Origin: Chitinophagaceae bacterium
GTDB taxonomy: Bacteria > Bacteroidota > Bacteroidia > Chitinophagales > Chitinophagaceae
Assembly: GCA_022841365.1 (NCBI GenBank)
Contig: JALHRP010000006.1
Span: 50,320-114,319 of the forward strand
Reading direction: 5' to 3'
DNA length: 64,000 bases
The notes beneath the pieces are model-generated. The model searched no databases. It was not told where the DNA came from and saw only the letters and a list, made by a program, of their open reading frames with translations. The translations under genes were made by a program, and so were the position numbers. This document shows, piece by piece, positions 7,991 through 17,292 of the stretch (position 1 is the first letter of the stretch; the number at the start of each line of letters is the position of its first letter).

Positions 7991-9430
7991 ATGACTGCAT
8001 TATTGTTGATATTGATTCCGTTGATTGGTGGCTTCACTGCTTTTTTTATCAAAGAAGAAAAGCTGGTAAAGATGTGGAGCCTGGCAGTTGCATTCGCTTC
8101 GCTGGCAGTAATGAGCTATGGATTGCTGTTTGCATACAACCTCGATAACAAAGTATTTGTTGCCGAATGGTTACCGCAGTTTGGTTCATCATTCGCATTG
8201 CTCATGGATGGAGTAAGCAGCCTGCTTTGTTTATTAACAGTGGTTGCTTATCCTATCATCTTTGCATCTACATGGAAAAGCAAGTACACAGCGCCCAATA
8301 GTTTTTATGGATTGATGCTGTTAACACAGGCAGGTATACTGGGTGTGTTTCTTGCAGCAGATGGATTGTTATTTTACTTCTTCTGGGAGCTGGCATTGAT
8401 TCCTGTTTATTTTCTCTGCTCCAAATGGGGAGGCGAAAAACGCATTGCCGTTACATTTAAATTCTTCATCTACACATTCGTAGGTTCTTTGTTGATGTTG
8501 GTTGGATTGATCTATCTCTATTATCAAACCGCAGATGCATCGTTTTCCATGCAGTCGTTGTACGAAGTAAAATTGACTGTAACACAACAGGCTTGGTTGT
8601 TCTGGTTATTCTTTATTGCGTTTGCAGTTAAGATGCCGGTGTTTCCGTTTCATACCTGGCAGCCCGATACATATGAACAATCTCCAACAGCAGTAACCAT
8701 GGTGTTGAGTGCATTGATGGTGAAGATGGGTTTGTTTGCAGTAGTACGCTGGTTAATTCCTTTGTTCCCGGCAGGCGCATTGATGTTTGATAATGTAGTG
8801 ATTGGTTTAAGTGTTGTGGGGATGGTTTATGCAAGTGTACTTGCCATGCAGCAGGATGATCTCAAACGTCTGGTTGCTTATTCATCCATTGCACATATTG
8901 GTTTAATGAGTGCAGCACTGTTTGTAAATAATGAGAGTGGTATGCAGGGAGCTATGATTCAGTTCTTCAGTCATGGTGTAAATGTATTGGGTATGTGGAT
9001 TGTGGTTGAACTCATCGAACGTCAATTCGGCACACGTAAAATGAGTGAGCTGGGGGGTATTGCACAAAAAGCACCGGCGCTCGCTATCTTACTGGTGGTG
9101 GTAGCTCTTGCAAATGTTGCACTGCCTTTAACCAATGCCTTTGTGGGCGAATTCTTAATGTTTAATGGCTTGTTTAAATTCAATATCTGGTATGCGGCAG
9201 TGGGTGGATTAAGTATTATTCTCAGTGCTGTGTATACATTACGTATGATCCAGAAAGTATTTTTCGGAAATGAAAATGCGGTTACTGTAAATACAACCGA
9301 AATAAACTGGTATGAAAAAACAAGTTTAGTGGTAATTGTTGCAGCCATCTTTATAATGGGTATTTATCCCAAGCCGGTGTTTGCATTGGTGCAGGAAACG
9401 GTAACAATGATTTTAGGAATTTTTAAATAA
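7991..9430 (+). CDS. nuoM: NADH-quinone oxidoreductase subunit M
   Basis: NuoM (479 aa) is the second antiporter-like pump of the membrane arm, with about 14 helices. The conserved glutamate is in FFWELALIPVYFL, the lysine in FAVKMPVFPFHTWQPDTYEQ, and the LKRLVAYSSIAHIG and SHGVNVLGM motifs follow. It begins 18 bases after nuoL. Confidence 0.96.
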   Translation: MTALLLILIPLIGGFTAFFIKEEKLVKMWSLAVAFASLAVMSYGLLFAYNLDNKVFVAEWLPQFGSSFALLMDGVSSLLCLLTVVAYPIIFASTWKSKYTAPNSFYGLMLLTQAGILGVFLAADGLLFYFFWELALIPVYFLCSKWGGEKRIAVTFKFFIYTFVGSLLMLVGLIYLYYQTADASFSMQSLYEVKLTVTQQAWLFWLFFIAFAVKMPVFPFHTWQPDTYEQSPTAVTMVLSALMVKMGLFAVVRWLIPLFPAGALMFDNVVIGLSVVGMVYASVLAMQQDDLKRLVAYSSIAHIGLMSAALFVNNESGMQGAMIQFFSHGVNVLGMWIVVELIERQFGTRKMSELGGIAQKAPALAILLVVVALANVALPLTNAFVGEFLMFNGLFKFNIWYAAVGGLSIILSAVYTLRMIQKVFFGNENAVTVNTTEINWYEKTSLVVIVAAIFIMGIYPKPVFALVQETVTMILGIFK

Positions 9431-9523
9431 AGAGTTTTCAACTATTCACTTGAATAGTCGAAGGCTATGTTGAATACACAGTTTTGAAAAGTTGAATAAC
9501 GACTTATAATTAAAAGGAGAATA

Positions 9524-10903
9524 ATGAACCTGATTTTAATTTCGGCACTCTGGGGTATTGTGATGATGTTTAGCGGTTTGTTTATTGCAAATAAATCAAC
9601 GGCTAAAACAATTGCTGTTGTTGGTGCACTTGTTTTGCTGGCGGGCAACCTGTTTGATCTTTCCGGTAAAATGATCATTGACAGCAACTTCAACGGAATG
9701 TTGCAGTATGATAAGTTCGGGTTACTTTTTTTAACGGTGATTGTACTGGCATTGCTGTTTTATTTTCTGCTCAGCGGTAAGGCCATTCAGGAAGTGGGCA
9801 ATCACTCCTACGAATATTTTGCTCTCATGTTTTTTATCATGAGTGGGATTGGATTAGTTGCGTTGTTCAATAACCTCCTGATCCTGTTTATTGGTATTGA
9901 AATTGTTTCTATTCCGCTGTATATCTTAACCGGTGCAGATAAAAAGAACCTGAAGGGAAATGAAGCAGCACTCAAATATTTTTTAATGGGTGCATTTTCA
10001 ACAGGTATCATGCTCATGGGTATTGCATTTTTGTATGGAGCCACCGGATCTTTTCAGGTAGATAAACTCAACCTCACGGCCAACGATAACTTCACCATTT
10101 TTCTGGTCATTGGTGTGGTGATGATCATGATTTCACTGGCGTTTAAAGTTTCTGCAGCTCCTTTTCATTTCTGGACACCCGATGTGTACGATGGCGCTCC
10201 AACAGTATTTACATCTTTCATGGCCAGCATTGTAAAAGCTGCAGTGTTTATCGGTTTCCTCAATCTGTTCATGAATGGTTTTGGAACCATCACAGGTAAA
10301 TGGCAATTATCCATTGCCATCATTACTGCTCTTACTTTGTTCATTGGAAATATTACAGCCGTGTATCAGCAAAGTGTAAAACGTATGCTTGCTTATTCAA
10401 GCATTGCACAGGCAGGCTTTATGATGTTTGCCATTTTTGCTGTAAACGATATGTCAAAACAGGGACTGCTCTTGTACGCAGCTGCTTACTGTCTGGCCAC
10501 TATTGGCATTTTTGCCGTGCTTGTAAAAATGAAAGACTTTACAATCGAGGGCTTTAATGGATTAGCAAAAAAAGAACCGCTCATTGCATTGGTTGTAACG
10601 GTTTGTTTTCTCTCTCTTGCAGGCATTCCTTTAACTGCAGGCTTCTTTGCCAAATATTTTGTGCTGGCTGCAGCAATAAAAACAGGTACGTATTTGTGGC
10701 TGGTGATTTTTGCTGTGTTGATGGCAGCTGTGAGTGTATATTATTACTTCCGTGTGATACAGGCCATGTACTTTAAAGAAGGCAACAGCGAAATGGCTGA
10801 AACAAGTTCCGGCTTTAAAGGGTTGCTCGTGGCAGTTGCAGTACTCATTATTCTATTGGGTGTTGCGCCCAACCTGCTCCTCAACTGGTTAATCCTGTAT
10901 TAA
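9524..10903 (+). CDS. nuoN: NADH-quinone oxidoreductase subunit N
   Basis: NuoN (459 aa) is the third antiporter-like pump and the usual last gene of the operon. Core motifs are GIEIVSIPLYIL, FKVSAAPFHFWTPDVYDGAP, VKRMLAYSSIAQAGFM and LAGIPLTAGFFAKY. The start is preceded by AAAAGGAG (9512-9519), a clear ribosome-binding site. The 93-base gap before it has short inverted repeats (ACTATTCAC/GAATAGT) but no gene. Confidence 0.96.
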   Translation: MNLILISALWGIVMMFSGLFIANKSTAKTIAVVGALVLLAGNLFDLSGKMIIDSNFNGMLQYDKFGLLFLTVIVLALLFYFLLSGKAIQEVGNHSYEYFALMFFIMSGIGLVALFNNLLILFIGIEIVSIPLYILTGADKKNLKGNEAALKYFLMGAFSTGIMLMGIAFLYGATGSFQVDKLNLTANDNFTIFLVIGVVMIMISLAFKVSAAPFHFWTPDVYDGAPTVFTSFMASIVKAAVFIGFLNLFMNGFGTITGKWQLSIAIITALTLFIGNITAVYQQSVKRMLAYSSIAQAGFMMFAIFAVNDMSKQGLLLYAAAYCLATIGIFAVLVKMKDFTIEGFNGLAKKEPLIALVVTVCFLSLAGIPLTAGFFAKYFVLAAAIKTGTYLWLVIFAVLMAAVSVYYYFRVIQAMYFKEGNSEMAETSSGFKGLLVAVAVLIILLGVAPNLLLNWLILY

Positions 10904-10967
10904 GTCCGTCTGCAGAAAGAACTTGTTTATCGTTGGTTGTTTCTTAATTTCGGTACGAAATCTTATT

Positions 10968-12245
10968 ATGACCTTCCGGGATATACTTACTCTTTCGTGG
11001 CGAACAGTGCGTTCTAATAAATTGAGAACAGGTATCACTGTATCAATCATTGCATTTGGTATTATGGCGCTGATTGGGATCATTACCGCTATTGAAGCCA
11101 TGAATCAGAGCTTGTATGAAAATTTCTCCATTCTCGGCGCCAATTCATTCAGCATCCGTTTTAAAGAACGGAATATCCGTTTTGGCGGAGGCCCCAACAG
11201 TGATCTCAAAAAAGAAAAGAAAGGCGCTAAAAAAGAAAAGAACTCCAGCCTTGGGCGTGTAATTTCTTTTGATGAAGCAAGAAATTTTAAAGAGAATTTC
11301 CGGTTTCCTTCTTCGGTAAGTATTTCAAAATTTGCCAGCGGCAACTCCACCATTTTTTTTGAAGCAATAAAAACCAATCCCAACGTACGGGTAATGGGTG
11401 GCGATGAAAATTATTTGCTCAACAGCGGGTATGTACTGGAGCAGGGAAGGGATTTTAATAAACTCGATATCGAAAGTGGACGCAACGTGGTGATCATTGG
11501 AAGTGATCTGGTACGCAAACTCTTTAAAGGCAAGAGTGCATATGCTGTTGGTAAAATCATCCGCATCAACGCCAACCGCTACCGTGTAATTGGTGTGATG
11601 AAAGAACGGGGCGCCAGTTCTTTTCTGGCATTGGATAATATTGCCATTATCACTTACAACAATGTACGCCGCATCTTCAGTAACGAAGGCAGTTACAGCG
11701 TAACCATTCGTGCCAATGATTTTAAACAGATGGATGCGGCAGTGGGAGAAGCAACAGGCGTTTTCCGTCAGGCACGTAAACTCAACATTAAAGAAGCAGA
11801 TAATTTTTATATTGATCGCAGCGACAGTATTGTTGAAACGCTTAAGAATACACTCCGCTATGTACGTTATGCAGCCATGGTCATTGGTATCATCACTTTA
11901 ATTGGTGCTGCAATAGGTTTAACCAATATCATGCTGGTGGCAGTGAACGAACGCACCAGAGAAATTGGATTATCTAAGTCGCTGGGTGCAAGAGGCTCCA
12001 CCATCCGCACACAGTTTTTATGGGAAAGTATTTTAATCAGTTTGCTGGGTGCTGGTATCGGTATCATTCTTGGTATTCTGGTAGGTAATCTTGCTTCTAT
12101 GTTTTTTAAAACCGGTTTTGTTGTGCCATGGGCATGGGTGGTTGCCGGTGTATTGATTTGTTTCTTTACAGGTTTGCTGGCGGGTTTGTATCCGGCGATG
12201 AAAGCATCCAAGCTTGACCCGATTAATGCGTTACGATACGAGTAA
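10968..12245 (+). CDS. ABC transporter permease, MacB/FtsX type
   Basis: This is a 425-aa membrane protein. The N-terminal transmembrane helix (about residues 17-38) is followed by a periplasmic MacB_PCD-like domain, then three C-terminal FtsX helices (about 295-420). The signature EIGLSKSLGARGSTIRTQFL is at about 330-349, and the end LYPAMKASKLDPINALRYE is typical of this family. The partner ATPase is not adjacent. The ATG at 10968 matches the conserved MTFRDILTLSWR start; the gene follows nuoN by 64 bases. Confidence 0.88.
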   Translation: MTFRDILTLSWRTVRSNKLRTGITVSIIAFGIMALIGIITAIEAMNQSLYENFSILGANSFSIRFKERNIRFGGGPNSDLKKEKKGAKKEKNSSLGRVISFDEARNFKENFRFPSSVSISKFASGNSTIFFEAIKTNPNVRVMGGDENYLLNSGYVLEQGRDFNKLDIESGRNVVIIGSDLVRKLFKGKSAYAVGKIIRINANRYRVIGVMKERGASSFLALDNIAIITYNNVRRIFSNEGSYSVTIRANDFKQMDAAVGEATGVFRQARKLNIKEADNFYIDRSDSIVETLKNTLRYVRYAAMVIGIITLIGAAIGLTNIMLVAVNERTREIGLSKSLGARGSTIRTQFLWESILISLLGAGIGIILGILVGNLASMFFKTGFVVPWAWVVAGVLICFFTGLLAGLYPAMKASKLDPINALRYE

Positions 12246-12259
12246 CAGTGCAACCATTG

Positions 12260-13153
12260 ATGAAAAACATGAAATGGCACATCGTTTTATTTCTCCCTCT
12301 TTTTCTTTTCATTCATGTGCAGAAAATTTCCGGAAAGGAAAGGTTTTCAGTTCCTGCAACTGAAAAGAACATCACTTATCTTTTTATTGAATGGCGTCAC
12401 TGGAACAATACGGTGGTGCTGGGGCATTTCAGCAGCAACCGTTTAAAACGGATAGAAGAAGTGGTTTGTGATGTTGATCAACTCAACGAAGTGATGCTCC
12501 GTAAATGGCTGAAAAACCCTGAGCAGGCTGCTTTGTTTTCTTTTCACTGTATGTGGGGACAGCAACCCTGGTTTCACGGGTTGAAATATCTCACTCCCTT
12601 TTCAGAAGTTTTATCAACTGCAGAGCAATCAAACATCCGCACAGTAATTTCATTTATCTGGCATGCAGGTGGCTTTAATTATAAAAAAAACTGGAACAGT
12701 GCTTTTGAAAAAGGATCGGCTATTGGAAAAAGTCTGGCTGCTATTAATCAATATTACAACAGAAACAGTTTTATTTTCTGCCATTCCATGGGCACCCGTT
12801 TTTTTGAAGGTGCTTTACATTCCATGTCAACAGATAAAAACCTGTTCAAAGCGGTGATACTTTTTTCTGCAGATCTTCCGGCAGACATTCATCAGCAGGA
12901 ATTCCGCAACATCATCAACTCAACGGATACCGTTCTGCTGTTTAAGCATCAAAAAGATAAACCGCTTTTGCTGTCTTCTAAAATATTTAAATGCAAACGA
13001 CTGGGAAGAAGCGGTCCTTTTCCATTGACAGAAGCAAACAAAATAATGATCTATGACATGACGGGATATGTAAAAGGTCTGCAACATCATGCACACATCA
13101 ATAAGCGGTGGCCAAAAGAAAAACTGGCCGGATTTTTTAACCGCAGATATTAA
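12260..13153 (+). CDS. exported alpha/beta hydrolase-like protein
   Basis: The protein has about 297 residues and a signal peptide (MKWHIVLFLPLFLFIHVQ). The segment IFCHSMGTRFFEGAL near residues 170-184 matches a GxSxG-like nucleophile elbow with the first Gly replaced by Cys. The preceding strand FIWHAGGFN resembles the oxyanion region of DUF900-type serine hydrolases. A late His (LQHHAH) could complete a triad. The start could be 12248 (GTG), 12260 or 12269. Substrate unknown. Confidence 0.6.
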   Translation: MKNMKWHIVLFLPLFLFIHVQKISGKERFSVPATEKNITYLFIEWRHWNNTVVLGHFSSNRLKRIEEVVCDVDQLNEVMLRKWLKNPEQAALFSFHCMWGQQPWFHGLKYLTPFSEVLSTAEQSNIRTVISFIWHAGGFNYKKNWNSAFEKGSAIGKSLAAINQYYNRNSFIFCHSMGTRFFEGALHSMSTDKNLFKAVILFSADLPADIHQQEFRNIINSTDTVLLFKHQKDKPLLLSSKIFKCKRLGRSGPFPLTEANKIMIYDMTGYVKGLQHHAHINKRWPKEKLAGFFNRRY

Positions 13154-13257
13154 AAGAAAGAGGCTTCGGTAAGTTCTGCTGCTTACTTAACTTTAGTACT
13201 GATATTGGAACACAACTCAGGACGAGGCCTTTTGCCATTCATGATTAAAGTACTGTT

Positions 13258-14628
13258 ATGTATAAATTTTTTTCTCTTCTTCTCTTTTTCCCTCTCATTG
13301 GTTTCTCACAGAACAATGTCGTTACTGCAATAGATAGTTTTATGAACGGACAGGCAAACCATTTCAATTTTAACGGCAATATACTTGTGGCAGAAAAAGG
13401 TACCATCATTTATCAGCAGGCATTCGGCTATGCTGATTACAGTACAAAGCGCAGACTCAGCAACCAATCTGTATTTGAGCTGGCATCGGTGAGTAAGCAA
13501 TTTACTGCAGCAGGTATTCTGTTGCTGAAACAAAAAGGTCAGCTGCAGTTGAGTGACAGTCTGCGGAAATTTTTTCCTGAACTTCCTTATGCAAACATGA
13601 CCATTCAGCAATTACTGAATCATACTTCGGGATTACCTGATTACATTGATGCGATGCAGACGGGATGGGATGTAAAGAAAGTTGCTTTCAATACAGATGT
13701 GATTGCTGTAATGGCAAAAAAGAAATTGCCTGTTCATTTTCAGCCGGGAGAAAAATGGGAATACAGCAATACCGGTTACATGCTGCTTGCATCCATTATT
13801 GAAAAAGTAAGTGGTATGTCTTTTAATGAATTTATGGCGAAGCATATTTTTCAGCCATTAGGCATGAACCGTACACAGATCTATAATACCCGCCGCTCAA
13901 AAAAAGATACCATTACTGATTATGCTTACGGGCATGTGTACAGTGATTTTTTGAAACGATATATTGTTCCGGACAGTATTCAACAATTAAAGATGGTTTA
14001 TTTTCTGGACGGGATTACCGGCGATGGAACAGTGAACAGCACAACGGGCGACTTATTGATCTGGGACCGGGCTTTGAAAAACAATCAATTGCTTTCAAAA
14101 AAATTGCAGCAGGAAATGTTTGCAGCGCAGGCACCTGTTGATACGGCCAATAAGCTTTACTACGGCTATGGTGTTATGACCGGAAAAAATGAACTGGGAC
14201 AATACATCACTCATTCAGGAGGCTGGCCGGGTTACTCAACCATTTTAACCAGATATCTGAAACGGGATTTTACAATCATCGTTTTATCAAACAACAATGC
14301 ATCGAGCGGAGCACTGGCAGCAACGGTTACCAATCTGCTGTATAAAAAACCGGTTGTGATGCCATATGAACACAAGGCCATTGTTATGGATACCGCTGCA
14401 TTGGATAAGTTTGAAGGAAAGTATGAAGGATTTTATATTGAGCGGAAAGGAAATAAATTATACCGCAATACAACCAATCGGCTTGAAATCATCCCCGAAT
14501 CTGCTGTAAAGTTTTTTTACAGCGATGGTACCGACAGGCAAATTGAATTTGAACTCGATAAAAAAGGGGATGTAATCAAGTGCTGGTTTATTGCTTACGG
14601 TGTTAAAGAAGAACGGAAGAAACTTTAA
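13258..14628 (+). CDS. serine hydrolase, class C beta-lactamase/esterase family
   Basis: This is a 456-aa exported protein with signal peptide MYKFFSLLLFFPLIGFSQ. The penicillin-binding-like fold is shown by the SxxK motif in ASVSKQFTAAG (about residues 77-87), YSNTGY (about 165-170) as the YxN motif, and HSGGWPG (about 319-325) in place of KTG. The C-terminal 100 residues form an accessory beta-rich domain common in such hydrolases. Family members range from D,D-peptidases to esterases; no evidence here picks one. Expressed alone. Confidence 0.85.
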   Translation: MYKFFSLLLFFPLIGFSQNNVVTAIDSFMNGQANHFNFNGNILVAEKGTIIYQQAFGYADYSTKRRLSNQSVFELASVSKQFTAAGILLLKQKGQLQLSDSLRKFFPELPYANMTIQQLLNHTSGLPDYIDAMQTGWDVKKVAFNTDVIAVMAKKKLPVHFQPGEKWEYSNTGYMLLASIIEKVSGMSFNEFMAKHIFQPLGMNRTQIYNTRRSKKDTITDYAYGHVYSDFLKRYIVPDSIQQLKMVYFLDGITGDGTVNSTTGDLLIWDRALKNNQLLSKKLQQEMFAAQAPVDTANKLYYGYGVMTGKNELGQYITHSGGWPGYSTILTRYLKRDFTIIVLSNNNASSGALAATVTNLLYKKPVVMPYEHKAIVMDTAALDKFEGKYEGFYIERKGNKLYRNTTNRLEIIPESAVKFFYSDGTDRQIEFELDKKGDVIKCWFIAYGVKEERKKL

Positions 14629-14928
14629 GCCACAACTCTCACCACTCATCATACATACTTTACCAATGGTGAAACGGTACTTCCCATTCTTCCCGATTCA
14701 ACAGTCAGTTGTTTCAACTGAAATATAACTTTGCTGTTCCAAATTAACGGAACAAACCAATGTAGCATTCGCTCAGTCTTCGCAAATAGCACTAACTGCT
14801 TCAACAACCACCTCCGGTAAGTTTTCAACAAGGTGCACCTACTTACTCACAAAGTGAACTGAACAGCTTAACAGGCTACTCTATCCATTTAACAACAGTT
14901 ATTTTTCATCTTTAAACCATTTTCAATT
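14629..14928. other. 300-bp gap without a recognisable gene
   Basis: This gap separates the serine hydrolase and the SPFH-protein gene. Neither strand has an open frame that looks coding; a 60-codon reverse frame has no family resemblance and no plausible leader. No strong terminator, repeat or RNA gene is evident. Confidence 0.5.
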
Positions 14929-16848
14929 ATGGACATTGCATCTTTATTTTTCGCCTATTGGTGGATCCTTCTTATTCTGGGTTCACTCATTTTTTACAAA
15001 TTTGTTTTACGTGTATTTTTTGGTATGGTCATCGTACCGGAAGATAAAATCGGACTGGTCACAAAAAAGTTTGTGCTCATTGGTGCAAACCGTGAACTGC
15101 CCGATGGCCGCATCATTGCTACAAAAGGAGAAGCGGGCTTTCAGGCAAAAACATTAGCACCGGGTTTGTACTGGTTTATGTGGCCATGGCAGTTTGGAGT
15201 AGATATGATTCCATTTACAGTTGTGCCTGAAGGTAAAATTGCACTGGTCTTGAGTAAAGACGGTGCTGAAATTCCTACCGGTCATATTCTTGCACGCAGA
15301 GTTGAATGTGATAATTTCCAGGATGCACATGCATTTCTTGATCGTAACGGACAGCGTGGCCGCCAAACAGCATTCATCACTGCAGGTTCTTACCGTATCA
15401 ACCGTCATTTGTTTGATATCAGTATTGTGGATCAGGTAACCATCAACGAAAACATGGTTGGTATTGTTACAGCACTTGATGGTGAACCTATTCCCATTGG
15501 TTCAATTGCAGGTATGTTTGTAGAAGGACATAATAACTTCCAGAATTTCGATTCGTTTCTGGGCAGCGGAGGTAATCGTGGTTTACAGCCACAGGTGATC
15601 CTTGCCGGTTCTTACTACATAAACCCTTGGGCTTTGCAGATTGAAGAAACACCGATGACGGATATTCCCATTGGTCATGTTGGTGTAGTGATCTCTTACA
15701 TTGGCGAAGCAGGAAAAGATGTAACAGGTGTAAGTTTTAAACACGGTAACATTGTTGAAAAAGGCTTTCGTGGTGTGTGGATGGAACCATTGGGTCCCGG
15801 TAAATATCCCATCAACAAATACACAACAAAAGTTGAGCTGGTACCAACAACCAATCTGGTGTTAAACTGGGCCAATGCAAGAAGCGAAGCACATTCATTA
15901 GATAAAAATTTATCAACGATCACAGTGCGTTCAAAAGACGGTTTCCCTTTTAATCTGGATGTGGCACAAATCATTCATATACCTGCAACAGAAGCACCCA
16001 AAGTAATTGCACGTTTCGGCAGTATGAATAATCTGGTGAGCCAGGTGCTGGAACCAACCATCGGTAACTACTTCCGTAACAGTGCGCAGGACAGTGATGT
16101 AATTTCGTTTTTAAGTACACGTAAAGAACGTCAGAACGCAGCAAAGGATCACATTAAAGAAGTGCTGGAAGAGTACAACGTAAATGCGGTTGATACATTG
16201 ATTGGTGATATTGTTCCTCCTGAAGCTTTGATGAAAACATTAACCGATCGTAAGATCGCACAGGAAGAAGAAAAGACATACGAGACACAACGAATGGCAC
16301 AGGAAAAAAGACAGGGTGTTGAAAAAGAAACAGCCATTGCAGATATGCAGAAAGAAATTGTAAAGGCACAACAGAGTGTAGAGATTGCTCAACGTACTGC
16401 CGATGCAACAGTGAAGAAAGCAGAAGGTGATGCAACCAGTTTAAAACTGAATGTAAATGCAGAAGCTGAAGCAACCAAGATGCGTGCAAATGCAGATAGT
16501 GAAGCTATTAAAATGAAAGCTGCTGCACAAGCTGAATCAACAAAGCTGAATGCCACTGCAGATGCGGAACGTATTTCAAAAACCGGTTTGGCAGAAGCGG
16601 AAAAAATTATGGCCATTGGTAAATCAACAGCTGAGGCATATGAGTTGCAGGTGAAGGCAATGGGTGGCGATAATTTTACACGTTATAAAATTACCGAAGA
16701 AATCAGTAAAGGTCAAATCAAGATCATACCCGATGTGTTGATTGGTGGCGGCAATGGATCTGATGGTCCTATCAGCGGGCTGCTTGGTTTAAAGCTGATG
16801 GAAATGATGGATGCTGATAAGAAAAAAGAAAAGGGTAATGAAAATTAA
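14929..16848 (+). CDS. SPFH/band 7 protein, YqiK/flotillin-like
   Basis: The protein has 639 aa. One N-terminal membrane helix (about residues 5-30) is followed by a long duplicated SPFH region. A helical, Ala/Glu-rich coiled-coil tail (about 440-560) carries flotillin-type repeats (AEATKMRANADSEAIKMKAA). Flotillins scaffold membrane microdomains. A GC-rich hairpin terminator follows the stop codon, so it is the last gene of its transcript. Confidence 0.88.
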   Translation: MDIASLFFAYWWILLILGSLIFYKFVLRVFFGMVIVPEDKIGLVTKKFVLIGANRELPDGRIIATKGEAGFQAKTLAPGLYWFMWPWQFGVDMIPFTVVPEGKIALVLSKDGAEIPTGHILARRVECDNFQDAHAFLDRNGQRGRQTAFITAGSYRINRHLFDISIVDQVTINENMVGIVTALDGEPIPIGSIAGMFVEGHNNFQNFDSFLGSGGNRGLQPQVILAGSYYINPWALQIEETPMTDIPIGHVGVVISYIGEAGKDVTGVSFKHGNIVEKGFRGVWMEPLGPGKYPINKYTTKVELVPTTNLVLNWANARSEAHSLDKNLSTITVRSKDGFPFNLDVAQIIHIPATEAPKVIARFGSMNNLVSQVLEPTIGNYFRNSAQDSDVISFLSTRKERQNAAKDHIKEVLEEYNVNAVDTLIGDIVPPEALMKTLTDRKIAQEEEKTYETQRMAQEKRQGVEKETAIADMQKEIVKAQQSVEIAQRTADATVKKAEGDATSLKLNVNAEAEATKMRANADSEAIKMKAAAQAESTKLNATADAERISKTGLAEAEKIMAIGKSTAEAYELQVKAMGGDNFTRYKITEEISKGQIKIIPDVLIGGGNGSDGPISGLLGLKLMEMMDADKKKEKGNEN

Positions 16849-16860
16849 TGCTTAATGTTA

Positions 16861-16885
16861 GCGGCCGCTAATGTGGCCGCTTTTT
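16861..16885 (+). terminator. rho-independent terminator after the SPFH gene
   Basis: A perfect stem GCGGCC (16861-16866) and GGCCGC (16875-16880) with an 8-base loop is followed by TTTTT. Confidence 0.85.
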
Positions 16886-16933
16886 CTCTCCTGCTGCGAA
16901 GTAAAATAACTTACACACTTTATAAATGATAAC

Positions 16934-17191
16934 ATGATTTTCTTTGGCTTTCTTTTTATTATTAGTTTTATCGTAAAGCTGTTACTTCATGTATACTTAG
17001 CAAATAAAAATGATAATCCCATTGCATTTTCTGGTGCAGGAGATTCTATTGAATTATTTTGGTTCTATACTAAACCAGTTGCAGATGAATATAAAAACTT
17101 GAAGAAAATTTGCAACTATCTTCATGCCTATAATCTTATCATGATTACAATAGGATTAATATGCGGTATTCTAAACTCTATTAATAAATGA
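16934..17191 (+). CDS. small membrane protein of unknown function
   Basis: This is an 85-residue protein with an N-terminal helix (about residues 2-20) and a C-terminal helix (about 63-80) separated by a polar, aromatic-rich loop. It is short, more AT-rich than the flanking genes and stands alone between two terminators. I do not recognise a family. The start ATG is at 16934. Confidence 0.55.
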   Translation: MIFFGFLFIISFIVKLLLHVYLANKNDNPIAFSGAGDSIELFWFYTKPVADEYKNLKKICNYLHAYNLIMITIGLICGILNSINK

Positions 17192-17244
17192 AACAGTGTT
17201 CAAATAGATTCCAAAAAAAAGAAAATTAGTAGCATCAGTAAAAC

Positions 17245-17274
17245 AAAAAACCTCTGCAATCGCAGAGGTTTTTT
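17245..17274. terminator. bidirectional terminator between convergent genes
   Basis: The stem CCTCTGC (17251-17257) and GCAGAGG (17262-17268) is flanked by AAAAAA on the left and TTTTTT on the right. It therefore works in both directions, between the + strand membrane protein and the - strand metalloprotease. Confidence 0.9.
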
Positions 17275-17292
17275 ATGCACTTTATAGAAGAA